Source: Clostridium sp. Marseille-P299 (GTDB lineage Bacteria; Bacillota; Clostridia; Lachnospirales; Lachnospiraceae). From it: a stretch of DNA of 64,000 bases. Shown here piece by piece: positions 1-9,189 of the stretch. The stretch covers positions 924,143-988,142 of the forward strand of contig NZ_FJVE01000006.1 in the NCBI RefSeq assembly GCF_900078195.1, given 5' to 3'. How positions within the stretch are numbered: position 1 is the stretch's first letter; each line of letters opens with the position of its first letter. The notes beneath the pieces were generated by a model, which saw only the letters and a list, made by a program, of their open reading frames with translations, did not search any database and was not told where the DNA came from. Position numbers and translations under genes: made by a program.

Positions 1-587
1 ACAGTCATCGCTATCTTGGGTAAGCTAACTGCAAGTGCTGGGTAAAATAAATATTTTATAAATTCCAGAAAGTTCTCATTGGGTGCTACATATTTTCCTG
101 GAACAAACCATTTTAATATAATACCAAATAAGAGTGTAAGCATAATTCCTAAGAAAAATGGAGGAATTGCCATGCAGACTTGGCTAAGGAAAGATACGAA
201 ACGGTCAATGAATCCATCTTCTTTCCTAGCACTTAATATTCCTAATGGTATGGAAATAACGATAACCATTACAATGGATAAAACTGCAAGCCAAAGAGTG
301 ACTGGAAGTCGTTCTTTTAGCATCTGAGTCACTGGTTGACTATATTGTGACGAATTTCCAAAATCACCTTTAATTGCTCCAGAGACAAAATTAATATATC
401 GCTCCGGAATACTTTTATTAAGTCCCATAGCTTCTCGTAAAGCTTCCACTTGTTCTTCGGTTGCATCTATCCCTAATTTTGATAATGCGCTATCTCCAGG
501 AATCACCTGAAAGGCGATGAACGTCAGCATGGATACTAACAATAAGGTAATAATGAGAGTTATTATTTTCTTTACGTAAAATTTCAT
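1..587 (-). CDS. ABC transporter permease, DppB/OppB type (partial, C-terminus off the window)
   Basis: The reading frame opens at an ATG complementary to 585-587 and runs off the left edge without a stop, giving about 195 residues. The N-terminus (MKFYVKKIITLIITLLLVSM) is one hydrophobic segment. A loop with the GDFGNSS element typical of DppB/OppB permeases follows, then at least two more membrane segments. The family forms one half of the membrane channel of peptide, nickel or oligosaccharide importers. It lies 62 bp downstream of a family-5 solute-binding lipoprotein in the same orientation, so the two are very likely one operon; the second permease and the ATPases would lie beyond the window. 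Substrate is not readable from the permease. Confidence 0.9.
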   Translation of the reverse strand, partial: MKFYVKKIITLIITLLLVSMLTFIAFQVIPGDSALSKLGIDATEEQVEALREAMGLNKSIPERYINFVSGAIKGDFGNSSQYSQPVTQMLKERLPVTLWLAVLSIVMVIVISIPLGILSARKEDGFIDRFVSFLSQVCMAIPPFFLGIMLTLLFGIILKWFVPGKYVAPNENFLEFIKYLFYPALAVSLPKIAMT

Positions 588-649
588 GCTGAGTCCATCT
601 CCTTGTTCATAGTAATTCTTATTAAAATAATATCAATATTGATATCTCT

Positions 650-2266
650 TTATTCTGTATAGTAAATTGTTGACATGTCTTGTACGTAAACTGGATAAAA
701 TTTATATCCGCTTAATTTTTTATTAATCGCAACTTTTAGCGTTGGATCTTGTAGATATACAGACGCTGCGTCTTCTGCTAAAATTCTTTGAAGTTCTTTA
801 TAGTTTGCGATTTTTTCATTTTCATCTGTTGTCGCAATGGCTTTAGTAAGTACTTCATCGAATTTTGAATTTTTATAATTTACAAAGTTATTACGTGCAT
901 CGGAGCGATAACGATTTAAGACATCACTTGGAGCTAAATCGGCATCTAATCCAATAAGGGTTGCTTCATAATCTCTAGCAGTGTAAACATCAGATAACCA
1001 ACTAGCCCATTCAACCAATTGAATATTTGCTGTAATACCTACTTGCTTTAATTGTTCTACAATTACTTGTGTCGTATCTACATGGAAATCATAGTTTGAT
1101 GGCACCTTTATCGTAAATGAAAAACCATCTGGATATCCCGCTTGTGCTAATAATTCCTTTGCTTTTTCCACATCATATGGATACATATCCACTAATGTCT
1201 CATCATAATATTTCTGGAAGGCTGGGAGCATATTACTTCCGATTGCAACTCCGTCTCCGCCACCAACCATATCAATGATGTATTGTCTATCAATTGCATA
1301 ACATAATGCTTTTCTTACTAATTCATTATTAAATGGTTCCACATCATTATTTAAAAATAACGCCTGCACCAAATTCATACTACCAACAGCAACATTATAA
1401 TCGTCTGGTAACTGCGCTGCCTGCTCTTCTGTTAATCTAGCAAAAATATCAATGGAACCTGCCATCAATTCTAAGAAAGCAGCATCAATACTTGCTGATA
1501 TTTTAAATGTTACTTGATCTAAATAAGGAACACCTTCAATATAGTAATCCTCATTCTTTTCCATAACTAAATTTTGCATTGGCGCATAAGAAACAAACTT
1601 AAAAGGGCCTGTTCCAATTGGATGATTTGCTTGATCGTCATAATCCTTCGGAATGATGCTGCAGGTTAAGTATCCAATCAATTCTGTATTAGGCTCACTT
1701 AAGTGAATCTGAATCGCATCTTTACCGTCGCTAGTTGTAATTTCATCTATCGAATCAATAATAGAAAGCGCCGATTCCACCTTGACCTCCGGATCGGATG
1801 TGTCAAGTAAACCAGCGCTGCGTTTTAATGAGTATATAATATCTTCTGCTGTAACAAGTGATCCATCATGAAATTTTACACCTTCTCTTAGTGTAAAGGT
1901 ATAAATAGTTCCATCCTCATTCATTTCATAATCACTTGCAACTGCAGGAACTAAATTACCATGTTCATCCGGTTTTACTAAACCTTCAAAAATATTATAC
2001 AGCACTTCTTTAGTTCCCGCCGCAACTGCTTTATGTGGGTCAAGACTATCCAAATCCTGTGGTATTCCTACAATTATTGAGCCTCCATACACCGGTTCTT
2101 TACTTACTGTCTGGTTATCATCCTCTGTCTGCCCGGCTCCCGAAGTAATATCATCCGTTGGTGTCTTATTATTATCTCCTTCCTTCATACCGCCACTACA
2201 TCCGTAGAGTGCAATTGATGATAAGAGTAATAACAAGAGAAGAAGGGTTCGTTTCACATTCTTCAT
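650..2266 (-). CDS. ABC transporter solute-binding lipoprotein, family 5 (SBP_bac_5)
   Basis: A 538-residue extracellular binding protein. Residues 1-22 are a lipoprotein signal peptide with a poly-Leu core, and LYGC places the lipidated Cys at residue 23. A Thr/Asp/Glu-rich linker follows, then the family-5 fold from about residue 58 (GGSIIVGIPQDLDSLDPHKA), with EGLVKPDEHGNLVPAVA and the FHDGSLVTAEDI segment characteristic of OppA/DppA-like proteins. These proteins deliver peptides, nickel or, in many Clostridia, oligosaccharides to the permease. The phosphorylase next door makes an oligosaccharide substrate attractive, but this is inference. RBS GGAGG lies just upstream of the ATG. A weak promoter candidate (TATAAT at 2320-2325, TTGAGT at 2345-2350, 19-bp spacer) precedes it. 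Confidence 0.93.
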   Translation of the reverse strand: MKNVKRTLLLLLLLLSSIALYGCSGGMKEGDNNKTPTDDITSGAGQTEDDNQTVSKEPVYGGSIIVGIPQDLDSLDPHKAVAAGTKEVLYNIFEGLVKPDEHGNLVPAVASDYEMNEDGTIYTFTLREGVKFHDGSLVTAEDIIYSLKRSAGLLDTSDPEVKVESALSIIDSIDEITTSDGKDAIQIHLSEPNTELIGYLTCSIIPKDYDDQANHPIGTGPFKFVSYAPMQNLVMEKNEDYYIEGVPYLDQVTFKISASIDAAFLELMAGSIDIFARLTEEQAAQLPDDYNVAVGSMNLVQALFLNNDVEPFNNELVRKALCYAIDRQYIIDMVGGGDGVAIGSNMLPAFQKYYDETLVDMYPYDVEKAKELLAQAGYPDGFSFTIKVPSNYDFHVDTTQVIVEQLKQVGITANIQLVEWASWLSDVYTARDYEATLIGLDADLAPSDVLNRYRSDARNNFVNYKNSKFDEVLTKAIATTDENEKIANYKELQRILAEDAASVYLQDPTLKVAINKKLSGYKFYPVYVQDMSTIYYTE

Positions 2267-2590
2267 AAAATACCTCCAAATTGATATATTCTCTCATTAT
2301 TATTCAATTGTTTTGCTAAATTATACTTAGCATAACAATAATATACTCAAATTATCGATGATGCAAGTATTTTTTTCTAATTCTTATTCTCAAATTAAGC
2401 AAATTAAGTTTTAAATCCATGTTTAATTTTCTATTTACCCTAATATAAGAGTCAAACTCTTTAAAAATCACCTACGAAAGGGGGTATCTCAACTTAATAT
2501 AACAAAAAAGTATCAGCAAAACATTAATATCTTAATGCTTTGTGACACTCTTTTGTTAAAAGGAAGGTTTGAAAAGAAAGTATTTATTAG
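2267..2590. other. Intergenic region between GH94 gene and ABC lipoprotein gene
   Basis: No coding frame is seen. It holds the upstream region of the lipoprotein gene (possible -10 at 2320-2325) and the terminator of the GH94 gene at 2504-2554. A GAAAGGGGG run at 2475-2483 is the only G-rich patch; I assign it no function. Confidence 0.6.
2504..2554 (-). terminator. Rho-independent terminator of the GH94 gene
   Basis: An imperfect stem of about 20 bp (arms 2504-2527 and 2532-2554, TTAA closing a 4-nt loop) lies just past the phosphorylase stop at 2591. Read on the minus strand it ends in a run of T. Confidence 0.7.
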
Positions 2591-5086
2591 TTAGCCCATA
2601 ATCACTAGTATGTTATGTGCCTCACTATCACCAAATACAGGTACAATATTACCTGATATCTCCTCACCATCTACAACCAATTTAGCAACACCAGTTGATA
2701 CATGCTTCGGATTTTGTATCTCAATATGTAGCGTATCGCCACGGAACTCACGAATTACTTTATAACCATCCCAATCTTTTGGAATGGACGGGTCTATCAT
2801 CAATCCATCATACTCTGGTTTAATACCTAGAATATATTGTGAAATAGCTACAAAGTTCCAAGATGCTGTTCCTGTTAACCATGAATTTTTGGCCTCTCCA
2901 AAGCGTCTTGCATCCTTGCCTGCCACCATCTGTGCATAAACATATGGTTCTAAACGGTGAACCTCTGAGAATTCTTCGGTATAAGCAGGTGCAATTCTTG
3001 TATAATAATCAAATGCCTTATCTCCTCTTCCAACCAATGCTTCTGCACACATAATCCATGCATTATTATGACAGAAAATACCCGCATTTTCTTTATATCC
3101 TGCTGGATAAGTCGATATCTCACCATACTCTACATAGTATCTAGTAAATGCTGGATTGTTCAGTACTAATCCATATTTTGTTCCAAGGAATTTCTCTACC
3201 GAGTCAAGTGCCTTAATTGCTTTCCCATCCTCTAAACCACACTTGCCCATTACACAGAAACCTTGAGATTCTATGAAAATTTTTCCTTCTTCACATTCAT
3301 TACTACCAATTTTTTTACCAAAGTCATCATAAGCTCTTAAGAACCACTCACCATCATAACCATGTTCCATAATGATATCACGCATTTTTTCAACTTCGTG
3401 ATACGCACGTTTTGATTCTTCAAGGTTATCCGCTTTTTCCATGAGCTTAGCATACTCTTCCCCTATATATACAAACATTCCTGCGATCATAACAGATTCT
3501 GCAACTTTTCCATCTTTACTAGTAGTTGTCTGGAAGGACTCACCTGGCTCCATAGAAAAACAATTTAAATTCAAGCAATCATTCCAGTCAGCTCTACCAA
3601 TGAGTGGAAGACCATGAGGTCCAACATTATTAATAACATGATCAAAGGAACGTTTCAAGTGATCAGACAATGGCCTCGCTAATTCTTCCTTATTATCATA
3701 TGGAGTATTCACATCTAAAATACTATAATCTCCCGTTTCTTTTATGTAAGCTACTACTGCTAAAATAAGCCACAATGGATCATCATTAAAGTTACCACCA
3801 ATTTCGTCATTTCCTTTCTTGGTTAACGGTTGATATTGATGATATGCTCCACCATCTAGTAATTGTGTTGAAGCTAAATCAATAATTCTCTCCCTTGCGC
3901 GGTCTGGAATCTGGTGAACAAATCCAAGTAAATCCTGGTTGGAATCACGAAATCCCATACCTCTTCCAATACCAGACTCAAAATAAGATGCACTTCTTGA
4001 TAAGTTAAATGTCACCATACATTGATATTGATTCCATATGTTAACCATCCGATTTAACTTTTCGTCATTAGAAAATATCGTATATTTTGATAATAATTGA
4101 TTCCAATACTCCGCTAGTTCATTAAATGCTTGATCCACCGCATCCACTGTTGCAAATTTCTGTATCATTTCTTCTGCTTTTTTCTTATTAATAATATTCG
4201 TTCCATTCGGTGCTTTCGCTGATAATAAAAGCCCCTCCTCATTTACGTCACCCAGTTGATACTCCCACTTTTCATTTTGCTCATTCTCAACATAACCAAG
4301 AACAAAAACAAGCTCTCTCTTTTCGCCAGGTTCAAGTGTAATGTCTATGCTATGAGAAGCGATTGGTGACCAACCATCTGCTACCGAATTATTGGATGCT
4401 CCAGCCATAACCGCTTGTGGATTCTCAAATCCGTTGTAAGTTCCAATAAAACTCTCGCGATCTGAATCAAAACCACTAATTGGAGCATTAACAGAAAAGA
4501 AAGCGTAATGATTACGACGTTCCTTATACTCTGTTTTATGATAAATTACAGAACCTTTGATTTCTACTTCCCCTGTGTTAAAATTTCTTTGAAAATTAGT
4601 AGAATCATCTTGTGCATTCCATAAACACCATTCTATAAAAGAAAATAATTTAACTGTCTTTGATTCATTCCCTACATTCGTAACCGTTACTTTATGTACT
4701 TCGCCATTATAATTATTTGGAACAAAAAACAATACATTCGTTTCAATCCCGTTTCTTCTTCCTTTAATGTTAGTATATCCCATACCATGGCGGCATTCAT
4801 AAGACTCTAACTCTTTTTTTGCTGGCGCCCATCCAGGAGACCAAACATCACCATTATCATATAAGTAATAATAACGACCACCACCTAAATCAAGTGGTAC
4901 ATTATTATAACGAAATCTCGTAATCCTGCGTAGCTTAGCATCCTTATAAAAACTATAGCCACCAGCCGTATTAGAAATTAATGAAAAAAATTCCTGCGAA
5001 CCAAGGTAGTTAATCCATGGATACGGTGTATGCGGTGTTGTAATGACATATTCCTTATTTACATCATCAAAATAACCGAATTTCAT
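2591..5086 (-). CDS. Glycoside hydrolase family 94 phosphorylase (cellobiose phosphorylase-like)
   Basis: An 831-residue cytoplasmic enzyme matching cellobiose phosphorylases over its whole length (clostridial family members are about 800-830 residues). These enzymes split cellobiose with phosphate to glucose 1-phosphate and glucose, saving ATP. Visible landmarks: N-terminal beta-sandwich starting [34 protein letters not shown] early on; [14 protein letters not shown] in the (alpha/alpha)6 barrel; RADWNDCLN with the likely general-acid Asp at about residue 503; and a C-terminal jelly roll containing [12 protein letters not shown]. No signal peptide. Specificity for cellobiose versus another beta-glucoside cannot be settled by eye. 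It is monocistronic, with its own promoter and terminator, beside a possible sugar importer. Confidence 0.92.
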   Translation of the reverse strand: MKFGYFDDVNKEYVITTPHTPYPWINYLGSQEFFSLISNTAGGYSFYKDAKLRRITRFRYNNVPLDLGGGRYYYLYDNGDVWSPGWAPAKKELESYECRHGMGYTNIKGRRNGIETNVLFFVPNNYNGEVHKVTVTNVGNESKTVKLFSFIEWCLWNAQDDSTNFQRNFNTGEVEIKGSVIYHKTEYKERRNHYAFFSVNAPISGFDSDRESFIGTYNGFENPQAVMAGASNNSVADGWSPIASHSIDITLEPGEKRELVFVLGYVENEQNEKWEYQLGDVNEEGLLLSAKAPNGTNIINKKKAEEMIQKFATVDAVDQAFNELAEYWNQLLSKYTIFSNDEKLNRMVNIWNQYQCMVTFNLSRSASYFESGIGRGMGFRDSNQDLLGFVHQIPDRARERIIDLASTQLLDGGAYHQYQPLTKKGNDEIGGNFNDDPLWLILAVVAYIKETGDYSILDVNTPYDNKEELARPLSDHLKRSFDHVINNVGPHGLPLIGRADWNDCLNLNCFSMEPGESFQTTTSKDGKVAESVMIAGMFVYIGEEYAKLMEKADNLEESKRAYHEVEKMRDIIMEHGYDGEWFLRAYDDFGKKIGSNECEEGKIFIESQGFCVMGKCGLEDGKAIKALDSVEKFLGTKYGLVLNNPAFTRYYVEYGEISTYPAGYKENAGIFCHNNAWIMCAEALVGRGDKAFDYYTRIAPAYTEEFSEVHRLEPYVYAQMVAGKDARRFGEAKNSWLTGTASWNFVAISQYILGIKPEYDGLMIDPSIPKDWDGYKVIREFRGDTLHIEIQNPKHVSTGVAKLVVDGEEISGNIVPVFGDSEAHNILVIMG

Positions 5087-5150
5087 GTCGTTTCTCCTTT
5101 ATTGAATTGATAGGGAACTCCCTTACTAAAAGTAACTGTTTTATATTCCC

Positions 5151-5179
5151 ATTATATACCATATTTTTCATGTAAACAA
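5151..5179 (-). promoter_or_regulatory. Candidate sigma-A promoter of the GH94 gene
   Basis: On the minus strand TTGTTT (5174-5179), a 17-bp spacer and TATAAT (5151-5156), about 65 bp upstream of the ATG at 5086. Confidence 0.55.
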
Positions 5180-5232
5180 TTGAAGTAATCCACAAATTCT
5201 AGAGTTAAACCTTGTGAAAATTACACGAATTT

Positions 5233-5296
5233 TTAACGAAAACTTTCGTATTTTTTAATATTAGTTAATATTTATCATACGAAAATTTTTCGTTAA
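5233..5296. repeat. Long imperfect inverted repeat upstream of the GH94 gene
   Basis: Arms of about 18 bp (5233-5250, TTAACGAAAACTTTCGTA, and 5278-5296) flank an AT-only centre. It lies 54 bp upstream of the GH94 -35 box, in the 629-bp gap between divergent genes (5087-5715). It could be an operator or a cruciform. No gene ends nearby, so it is unlikely to be a terminator. Apart from the two promoters, the rest of the gap is featureless AT-rich sequence. Confidence 0.5.
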
Positions 5297-5541
5297 TCTA
5301 AATTTCAATTTCACAATTTGCAAACTTATCTATGAAATAATTCCACCTTATCTATGTAATATTGTAATTTCAACGCATTTATTTATTTTCATTATTAATC
5401 ACTTCACATTTTGTGATTTTATATCTTATTGAATGCATATTATCAAAGTTTCTATTTTATAAAGAATTATGATATACGTGTTTCTGTCATATTTTGTCGA
5501 AAATATTCGCATTATATACAACCTGTTTTCTTAATATTGCT

Positions 5542-5570
5542 TTGACATATCAAATTATGTAACTTATAAT
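5542..5570 (+). promoter_or_regulatory. Consensus sigma-A promoter of the 5716 gene
   Basis: A perfect TTGACA (5542-5547), 17-bp spacer and perfect TATAAT (5565-5570). The resulting 5' untranslated region would be about 140 nt. Confidence 0.75.
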
Positions 5571-5715
5571 CATAGTTGTATATTATAAACAAATTTTACC
5601 ACCTTTGATATGGACTATATTTTTATTCATAGTTTTATTTTTCTTATAAAACACATATGATACTAAAATACTTCTCATTTATAAGGGGTAAAGTTTTTAA
5701 AAAGGAGTAGAGAGT

Positions 5716-7428
5716 ATGTCACAAAATGATGAGCAAAATAGCTCAAACATTAATAAGGGTCCAAATGAAAACACATCAACAAATGATTCTTCAAACCTAG
5801 GTGAAACTACAAATTTAGATGCAAGTAGAATTGATTTTACTACGGATGGCATAAGCCAATCAGAAAGTACAAATAATGCTTCATCAAATCCGGAATCTTC
5901 AACTATTATTGAAGAAATTGAAACCAAACGAAAGAAGAGTAAAAAAGTAAAACTTGGTATATTCGCTGCAGTTGCTTGTCTATTAATTATTATTGGTGCA
6001 TTCTCAGTACCTGCAATTCGAAGTGTCTTTAGTTTTTCAACCAAAAATCCCAACGAATATTTAAAATCAGTCTTAAGCGTGGAAACTAACAAACTATCCA
6101 CTTATCTTAAAAGTAACACTGAAAAGCAATTAAAAGCTAGAGCAGATGGCACTTCTTTTGATATGAATTTAAAATTAACACTAGGAGATTATGCAAAACA
6201 ATTTTTAGCCAATGATACCATTGATTTAGACAATTTAAATGCTTTTATGAAAATAAATATGAAGGGTAATGAAGTAAGTACCACAGCTAAATTTAGCTTA
6301 AATGGAATTGATTTATTCTCTTATCTTATGTCCATGAGTCTAGATCAACAAGTTATGTATATGCAAATCCCCGAATTATCAAGTGCATACCTGAAAACAA
6401 ATTTAGTACAAATGTCCCAAGAGGTATATAGCTACGATTACCTAAATAAGGTCACAGCTTTTCAAAATACATTAACACCTGATACCATTGAAAAGCTATC
6501 AAAGAACTATATCAACGTTATCTTAGATACTCTTGATGACGTCTCATTAGAAAAAGACGTAAAAGTAAATGTAAATGTTTTAGATGCTACCTATGATAAA
6601 TTATCTGTTTCATTAAGTGAGCAAGATATGATTGATATTCAAATAGCAATCCTTAAACAAGCCCTTAATGACAAAGAATCTCTTAATATTATCGATCAAC
6701 TGTTTCAATTATCTGAACAGTCTGCACCGACAAAAGAAGATATTCAAACAAATATTGATGAATTAGAAGCATCTCGTGAGACAGCAAGTCAAGAAGAAAT
6801 CGTTAATTTTAGTATCTATGTAGATAATAAATCCTTAAAAGGTATTGAAATTAATGCAACCGATGACAACGCTACTAAAATTTCATTTTTTACAGCCAAA
6901 AAAGCTGACTCCAACAGTTTAATTTTTAAAGTATCAAATAATGATACCGAATATGTATCTGTATTAGGTAAATGGGACTCCACTTCAACTGGTGAAACTG
7001 GAACAATTGATATAAAAGCGATTACTGACGACTATAGTGAGACCACTACTTCTATTAACATATCCTTTCAGGATATAAAAGTTGTAAATAAAGAAATAGG
7101 TACAGTGAACGGCACATTATTAATATCTTCAGATTCATTTGCAGGAATTTCACTAGCATGTTCCTTACAAGGAAGCGATAAAACCCAGAACATTACCTTA
7201 GCAGTAAACACAATGGGTATGGAATTAGGAACTCTTAGTATCGATTATACACAAACTGAATTTAATGAAATAATTTACCCTGCTGCTGATGCAGAGGTTT
7301 ATGATATGGAAACTGATATGGAAACCTACATTAGTAATTCAAATCTATTCGGTTTTCTTTATGATCTAAGTGAAAAACTTAATATTGATCTTACCTCACT
7401 ATTAATGGGCTCTGAAGATATTTGGTAA
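5716..7428 (+). CDS. Membrane-anchored protein of unknown function
   Basis: 570 residues, not recognised. Residues 1-65 are an Asn/Ser/Thr-rich, probably disordered cytoplasmic segment. A KRKKSKKVK basic stretch (71-79) precedes a single membrane helix at about 80-100, so the rest (about 100-570) is predicted outside the cell. The exported part is rich in beta-prone and polar residues, with repeated lipoprotein-like strands (VSTTAKFSLNGIDLFS; GTIDIKAITDDYSETTTS), and has no Cys pairs or enzyme motif that I can see. The start is supported by an AAAGGAG RBS at 5700-5706. Its natural terminator has been split by an insertion sequence (7571-9113). Many Lachnospiraceae carry secreted proteins of this build; function unknown. 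Confidence 0.85.
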   Translation: MSQNDEQNSSNINKGPNENTSTNDSSNLGETTNLDASRIDFTTDGISQSESTNNASSNPESSTIIEEIETKRKKSKKVKLGIFAAVACLLIIIGAFSVPAIRSVFSFSTKNPNEYLKSVLSVETNKLSTYLKSNTEKQLKARADGTSFDMNLKLTLGDYAKQFLANDTIDLDNLNAFMKINMKGNEVSTTAKFSLNGIDLFSYLMSMSLDQQVMYMQIPELSSAYLKTNLVQMSQEVYSYDYLNKVTAFQNTLTPDTIEKLSKNYINVILDTLDDVSLEKDVKVNVNVLDATYDKLSVSLSEQDMIDIQIAILKQALNDKESLNIIDQLFQLSEQSAPTKEDIQTNIDELEASRETASQEEIVNFSIYVDNKSLKGIEINATDDNATKISFFTAKKADSNSLIFKVSNNDTEYVSVLGKWDSTSTGETGTIDIKAITDDYSETTTSINISFQDIKVVNKEIGTVNGTLLISSDSFAGISLACSLQGSDKTQNITLAVNTMGMELGTLSIDYTQTEFNEIIYPAADAEVYDMETDMETYISNSNLFGFLYDLSEKLNIDLTSLLMGSEDIW

Positions 7429-7514
7429 TTTATGTATGTATTAACCAAAAACTTATTATTCCATGACAGTTTCTTATTTAATATCACGAAAAAGGATTTT
7501 TTTTGTAAATACTA

Positions 7515-7543
7515 TTTAACTTTTAATATACTTATAGTATAAT
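7515..7543 (+). promoter_or_regulatory. Candidate promoter just upstream of the IS-split hairpin
   Basis: TTTAAC (7515-7520), 17-bp spacer, TATAAT (7538-7543). Transcripts would start near 7550, a few bases before the hairpin arm at 7556. Before the IS arrived this promoter would have driven a short leader containing the hairpin and the small ORF at 9187. Confidence 0.5.
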
Positions 7544-7574
7544 GTCATTATAAACAAAGGCGTTTCTTAGTGAG

Positions 7575-7626
7575 CCGACCCCCAAAAGTTAGACCAAAAA
7601 TCTAACGATTGGGAGGTCGGTTTTTT
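7575..7626 (+). promoter_or_regulatory. IS-end hairpin sequestering the transposase RBS, followed by a T-run
   Basis: Three stem blocks pair: CCGACC (7575-7580) with GGTCGG (7615-7620), CCCAA (7581-7585) with TTGGG (7609-7613), and GTTAGA (7588-7593) with TCTAAC (7601-7606). Six T follow (7621-7626). The right arm contains the GGGAGG ribosome-binding site of orfA (ATG at 7628). RNA entering from the flank would fold and either terminate or hide the RBS. Confidence 0.75.
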
Positions 7627-7627
7627 C

Positions 7628-8209
7628 ATGGCAAAATATAGCTTTGAATTTAAGAAAAAAATAGTTGAAGACTATTTAGGTGGAAAAGGAGGTCGCAATT
7701 ATTTAGCAACCAAATATAATGTACCAGCAAGTAGCAACATCAAAAAATGGGTTGATCTATATCGAGCTCATGGAGATGAAGGTTTACTTTGTTCAAGACA
7801 AAATGAAAAATATACTTTTGAATACAAACTTCATGTGGTAGAGTTATATCTATCGAGTGAGGTTTCATATCAGGAATTAGCAGTTCAAGAAAAAATCAAT
7901 AATCCTGCTCAAATATGTAAATGGGTAAATGATTTCAGAATCGCTGGACCTGATGCATTGAGACCTAAAAAGAAAGGTCGAAAGAAAACATTGAATTCAA
8001 ATAATAAGAACACGAACATAAAAGCCATATCAGATGCTACTTCTGTGGATACTAGTATAGATCATGTAAAAGAACTTGAAGATGAATTATTAAAGTTAAG
8101 AATAGAGAATGCCTATTTAAAAGAATTGAGGAGGCTGCGATTAGAGGAGGAAGCTCTTCTGAAAAAACAGCGAGAATTATCCACAGCCTCCGAAGAGACT
8201 TCAAACTAA
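7628..8209 (+). CDS. IS3-family transposase OrfA (DNA-binding subunit)
   Basis: 193 residues. Two helix-turn-helix segments (about 1-55 and 60-110) resemble the IS150-type duplicated HTH, then a basic linker, then a leucine-zipper-like helix (about 148-185: LEDELLKLRIENAYLKELRR). The family binds the terminal repeats. Near the end the zero frame reads CTG AAA AAA CAG (8159-8170). The minus-1 frame is open throughout and joins orfB, so a minus-1 frameshift on G AAA AAA (8161-8167) could make the OrfAB fusion transposase. Confidence 0.92.
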   Translation: MAKYSFEFKKKIVEDYLGGKGGRNYLATKYNVPASSNIKKWVDLYRAHGDEGLLCSRQNEKYTFEYKLHVVELYLSSEVSYQELAVQEKINNPAQICKWVNDFRIAGPDALRPKKKGRKKTLNSNNKNTNIKAISDATSVDTSIDHVKELEDELLKLRIENAYLKELRRLRLEEEALLKKQRELSTASEETSN

Positions 8210-8250
8210 AAAATATTCTCGCAATTGTTGGTTTTCCTAAAGCAACCTAT

Positions 8251-9051
8251 ATGTACTGGCAAAAACGTTTTGATAGAGTGAATCCAAATCAAGAATTGGA
8301 AGAAAAAATCAAGGAAATCCATTCAATTCATAAAGATTTTGGTTATAGACGTATGCTAGGAGAACTTCGTAAACAAGGTCGCGTTATAAACAAAAAACGC
8401 GTTCAACGAATCATGCAGAAACTATCTCTACAGGTTACTTCTTTTACAAGAAAAAGCCGAAAATATAGTTCATATAAAGGGAAAATTGGAAAAGTTGCTC
8501 CTAATAGATTACGAAGACGTTTTGAAACCAAAATACCACATCAAAAGATTACCACAGATACTACAGAGTTCAAATATTATGATACTGATTCTAAAGGCCG
8601 TATGATTATTAAAAAATTATATCTAGATCCGTTTATGGATTTATGTAATAGAGAAATTATTAGCTATGGTGTATCACCTACACCATCAGCTAAAAACATA
8701 ATGGATGCACTGAACACCGCAATAGAGATTACATCAGATTGCCCATATCGTAGAACTTTTCATTCAGACCAAGGATGGGGGTATCAAATGAAGGCATATG
8801 TTCATACTTTACAAGAACATCGAATCTTTCAGAGTATGTCCAGAAAAGGAAATTGCCATGATAATTCAGTTATGGAAAATTTCTTCGGAATAATGAAACA
8901 GGAAATGTATTATGGAGAAGTTTATTACAGTTATGACGAACTTAAAGATGCAATAGATCAATATATAGAGTATTATAATAAGCAACGAATAAAAGAGAAA
9001 CTTGGATGGATGAGCCCTGTTGAATATAGGTTCAAACTCTTAGCCGCATAA
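8251..9051 (+). CDS. IS3-family transposase OrfB (DDE catalytic domain)
   Basis: The first ATG gives 266 residues, but the same frame is open upstream through the end of orfA (in frame with 8161), so the functional product is probably the OrfAB frameshift protein. Integrase catalytic core: Asp103 in TTDTTEF, Asp173 in HSDQGWGYQ and Glu209 in NSVMENFFG, with the 35-residue spacing between the second Asp and Glu typical of IS3. An N-terminal HTH_21-type segment (FGYRRMLGELRKQG) is present. All catalytic residues are intact, so the element may still be active. Confidence 0.93.
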   Translation: MYWQKRFDRVNPNQELEEKIKEIHSIHKDFGYRRMLGELRKQGRVINKKRVQRIMQKLSLQVTSFTRKSRKYSSYKGKIGKVAPNRLRRRFETKIPHQKITTDTTEFKYYDTDSKGRMIIKKLYLDPFMDLCNREIISYGVSPTPSAKNIMDALNTAIEITSDCPYRRTFHSDQGWGYQMKAYVHTLQEHRIFQSMSRKGNCHDNSVMENFFGIMKQEMYYGEVYYSYDELKDAIDQYIEYYNKQRIKEKLGWMSPVEYRFKLLAA

Positions 9052-9161
9052 ATGAAAAATGCGAAGCGGAAAATCCACTTCGCAATAAAGTCTAACTTTT
9101 AGGGGTCACATCATAGAAATCTAAGAAGTGCCTTTTTTTTATTATTGTTTCGTTAGGGCTT

Positions 9162-9189
9162 ATATCTGTAAAAGGGAGGATCAGATATG
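9162..9189 (+). promoter_or_regulatory. Hairpin presenting an RBS in its loop and pairing the start codon
   Basis: ATATCTG (9162-9168) pairs perfectly with CAGATAT (9182-9188). The GGGAGG ribosome-binding site (9174-9179) lies in the loop, and the first two bases of the ATG at 9187 are in the stem. This suggests translation control of the small ORF that follows. Confidence 0.45.

Larger units (their letters stand above)
7571..9113 (+). mobile_element. IS3-family (IS150-like) insertion sequence, 1543 bp, apparently complete
   Basis: The element runs from TGA at 7571 to TCA at 9113. Terminal inverted repeats of 24 bp share TGA, then GACCCC and AAAAGTTAGAC (left 7571-7594, right 9090-9113). It is flanked by the direct repeat TAG (7568-7570 and 9114-9116), a 3-bp target duplication usual for the family. 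It contains orfA and orfB in the minus-1 frame arrangement and has no internal damage that I can see. It lies exactly in a terminator hairpin. Confidence 0.92.
7556..9140 (+). terminator. Rho-independent terminator split by an IS element
   Basis: The left arm is 7556-7570 (AAAGGCGTTTCTTAG) and the right arm 9121-9135 (CTAAGAAGTGCCTTT), followed by T-run to 9140. Removing 7571-9113 and one copy of the TAG duplication restores a 15-bp stem with two wobble or mismatch positions and a 4-nt AAAT loop. It would have ended the 5716 transcript or attenuated the short unit starting near 7550. Confidence 0.8.

Noticed and set aside
5168..5183. CcpA cre site near the GH94 promoter
   Set aside because: TGTAAACAATTGAA differs from the cre consensus at the central CG and the right half; too weak in this AT-rich DNA.
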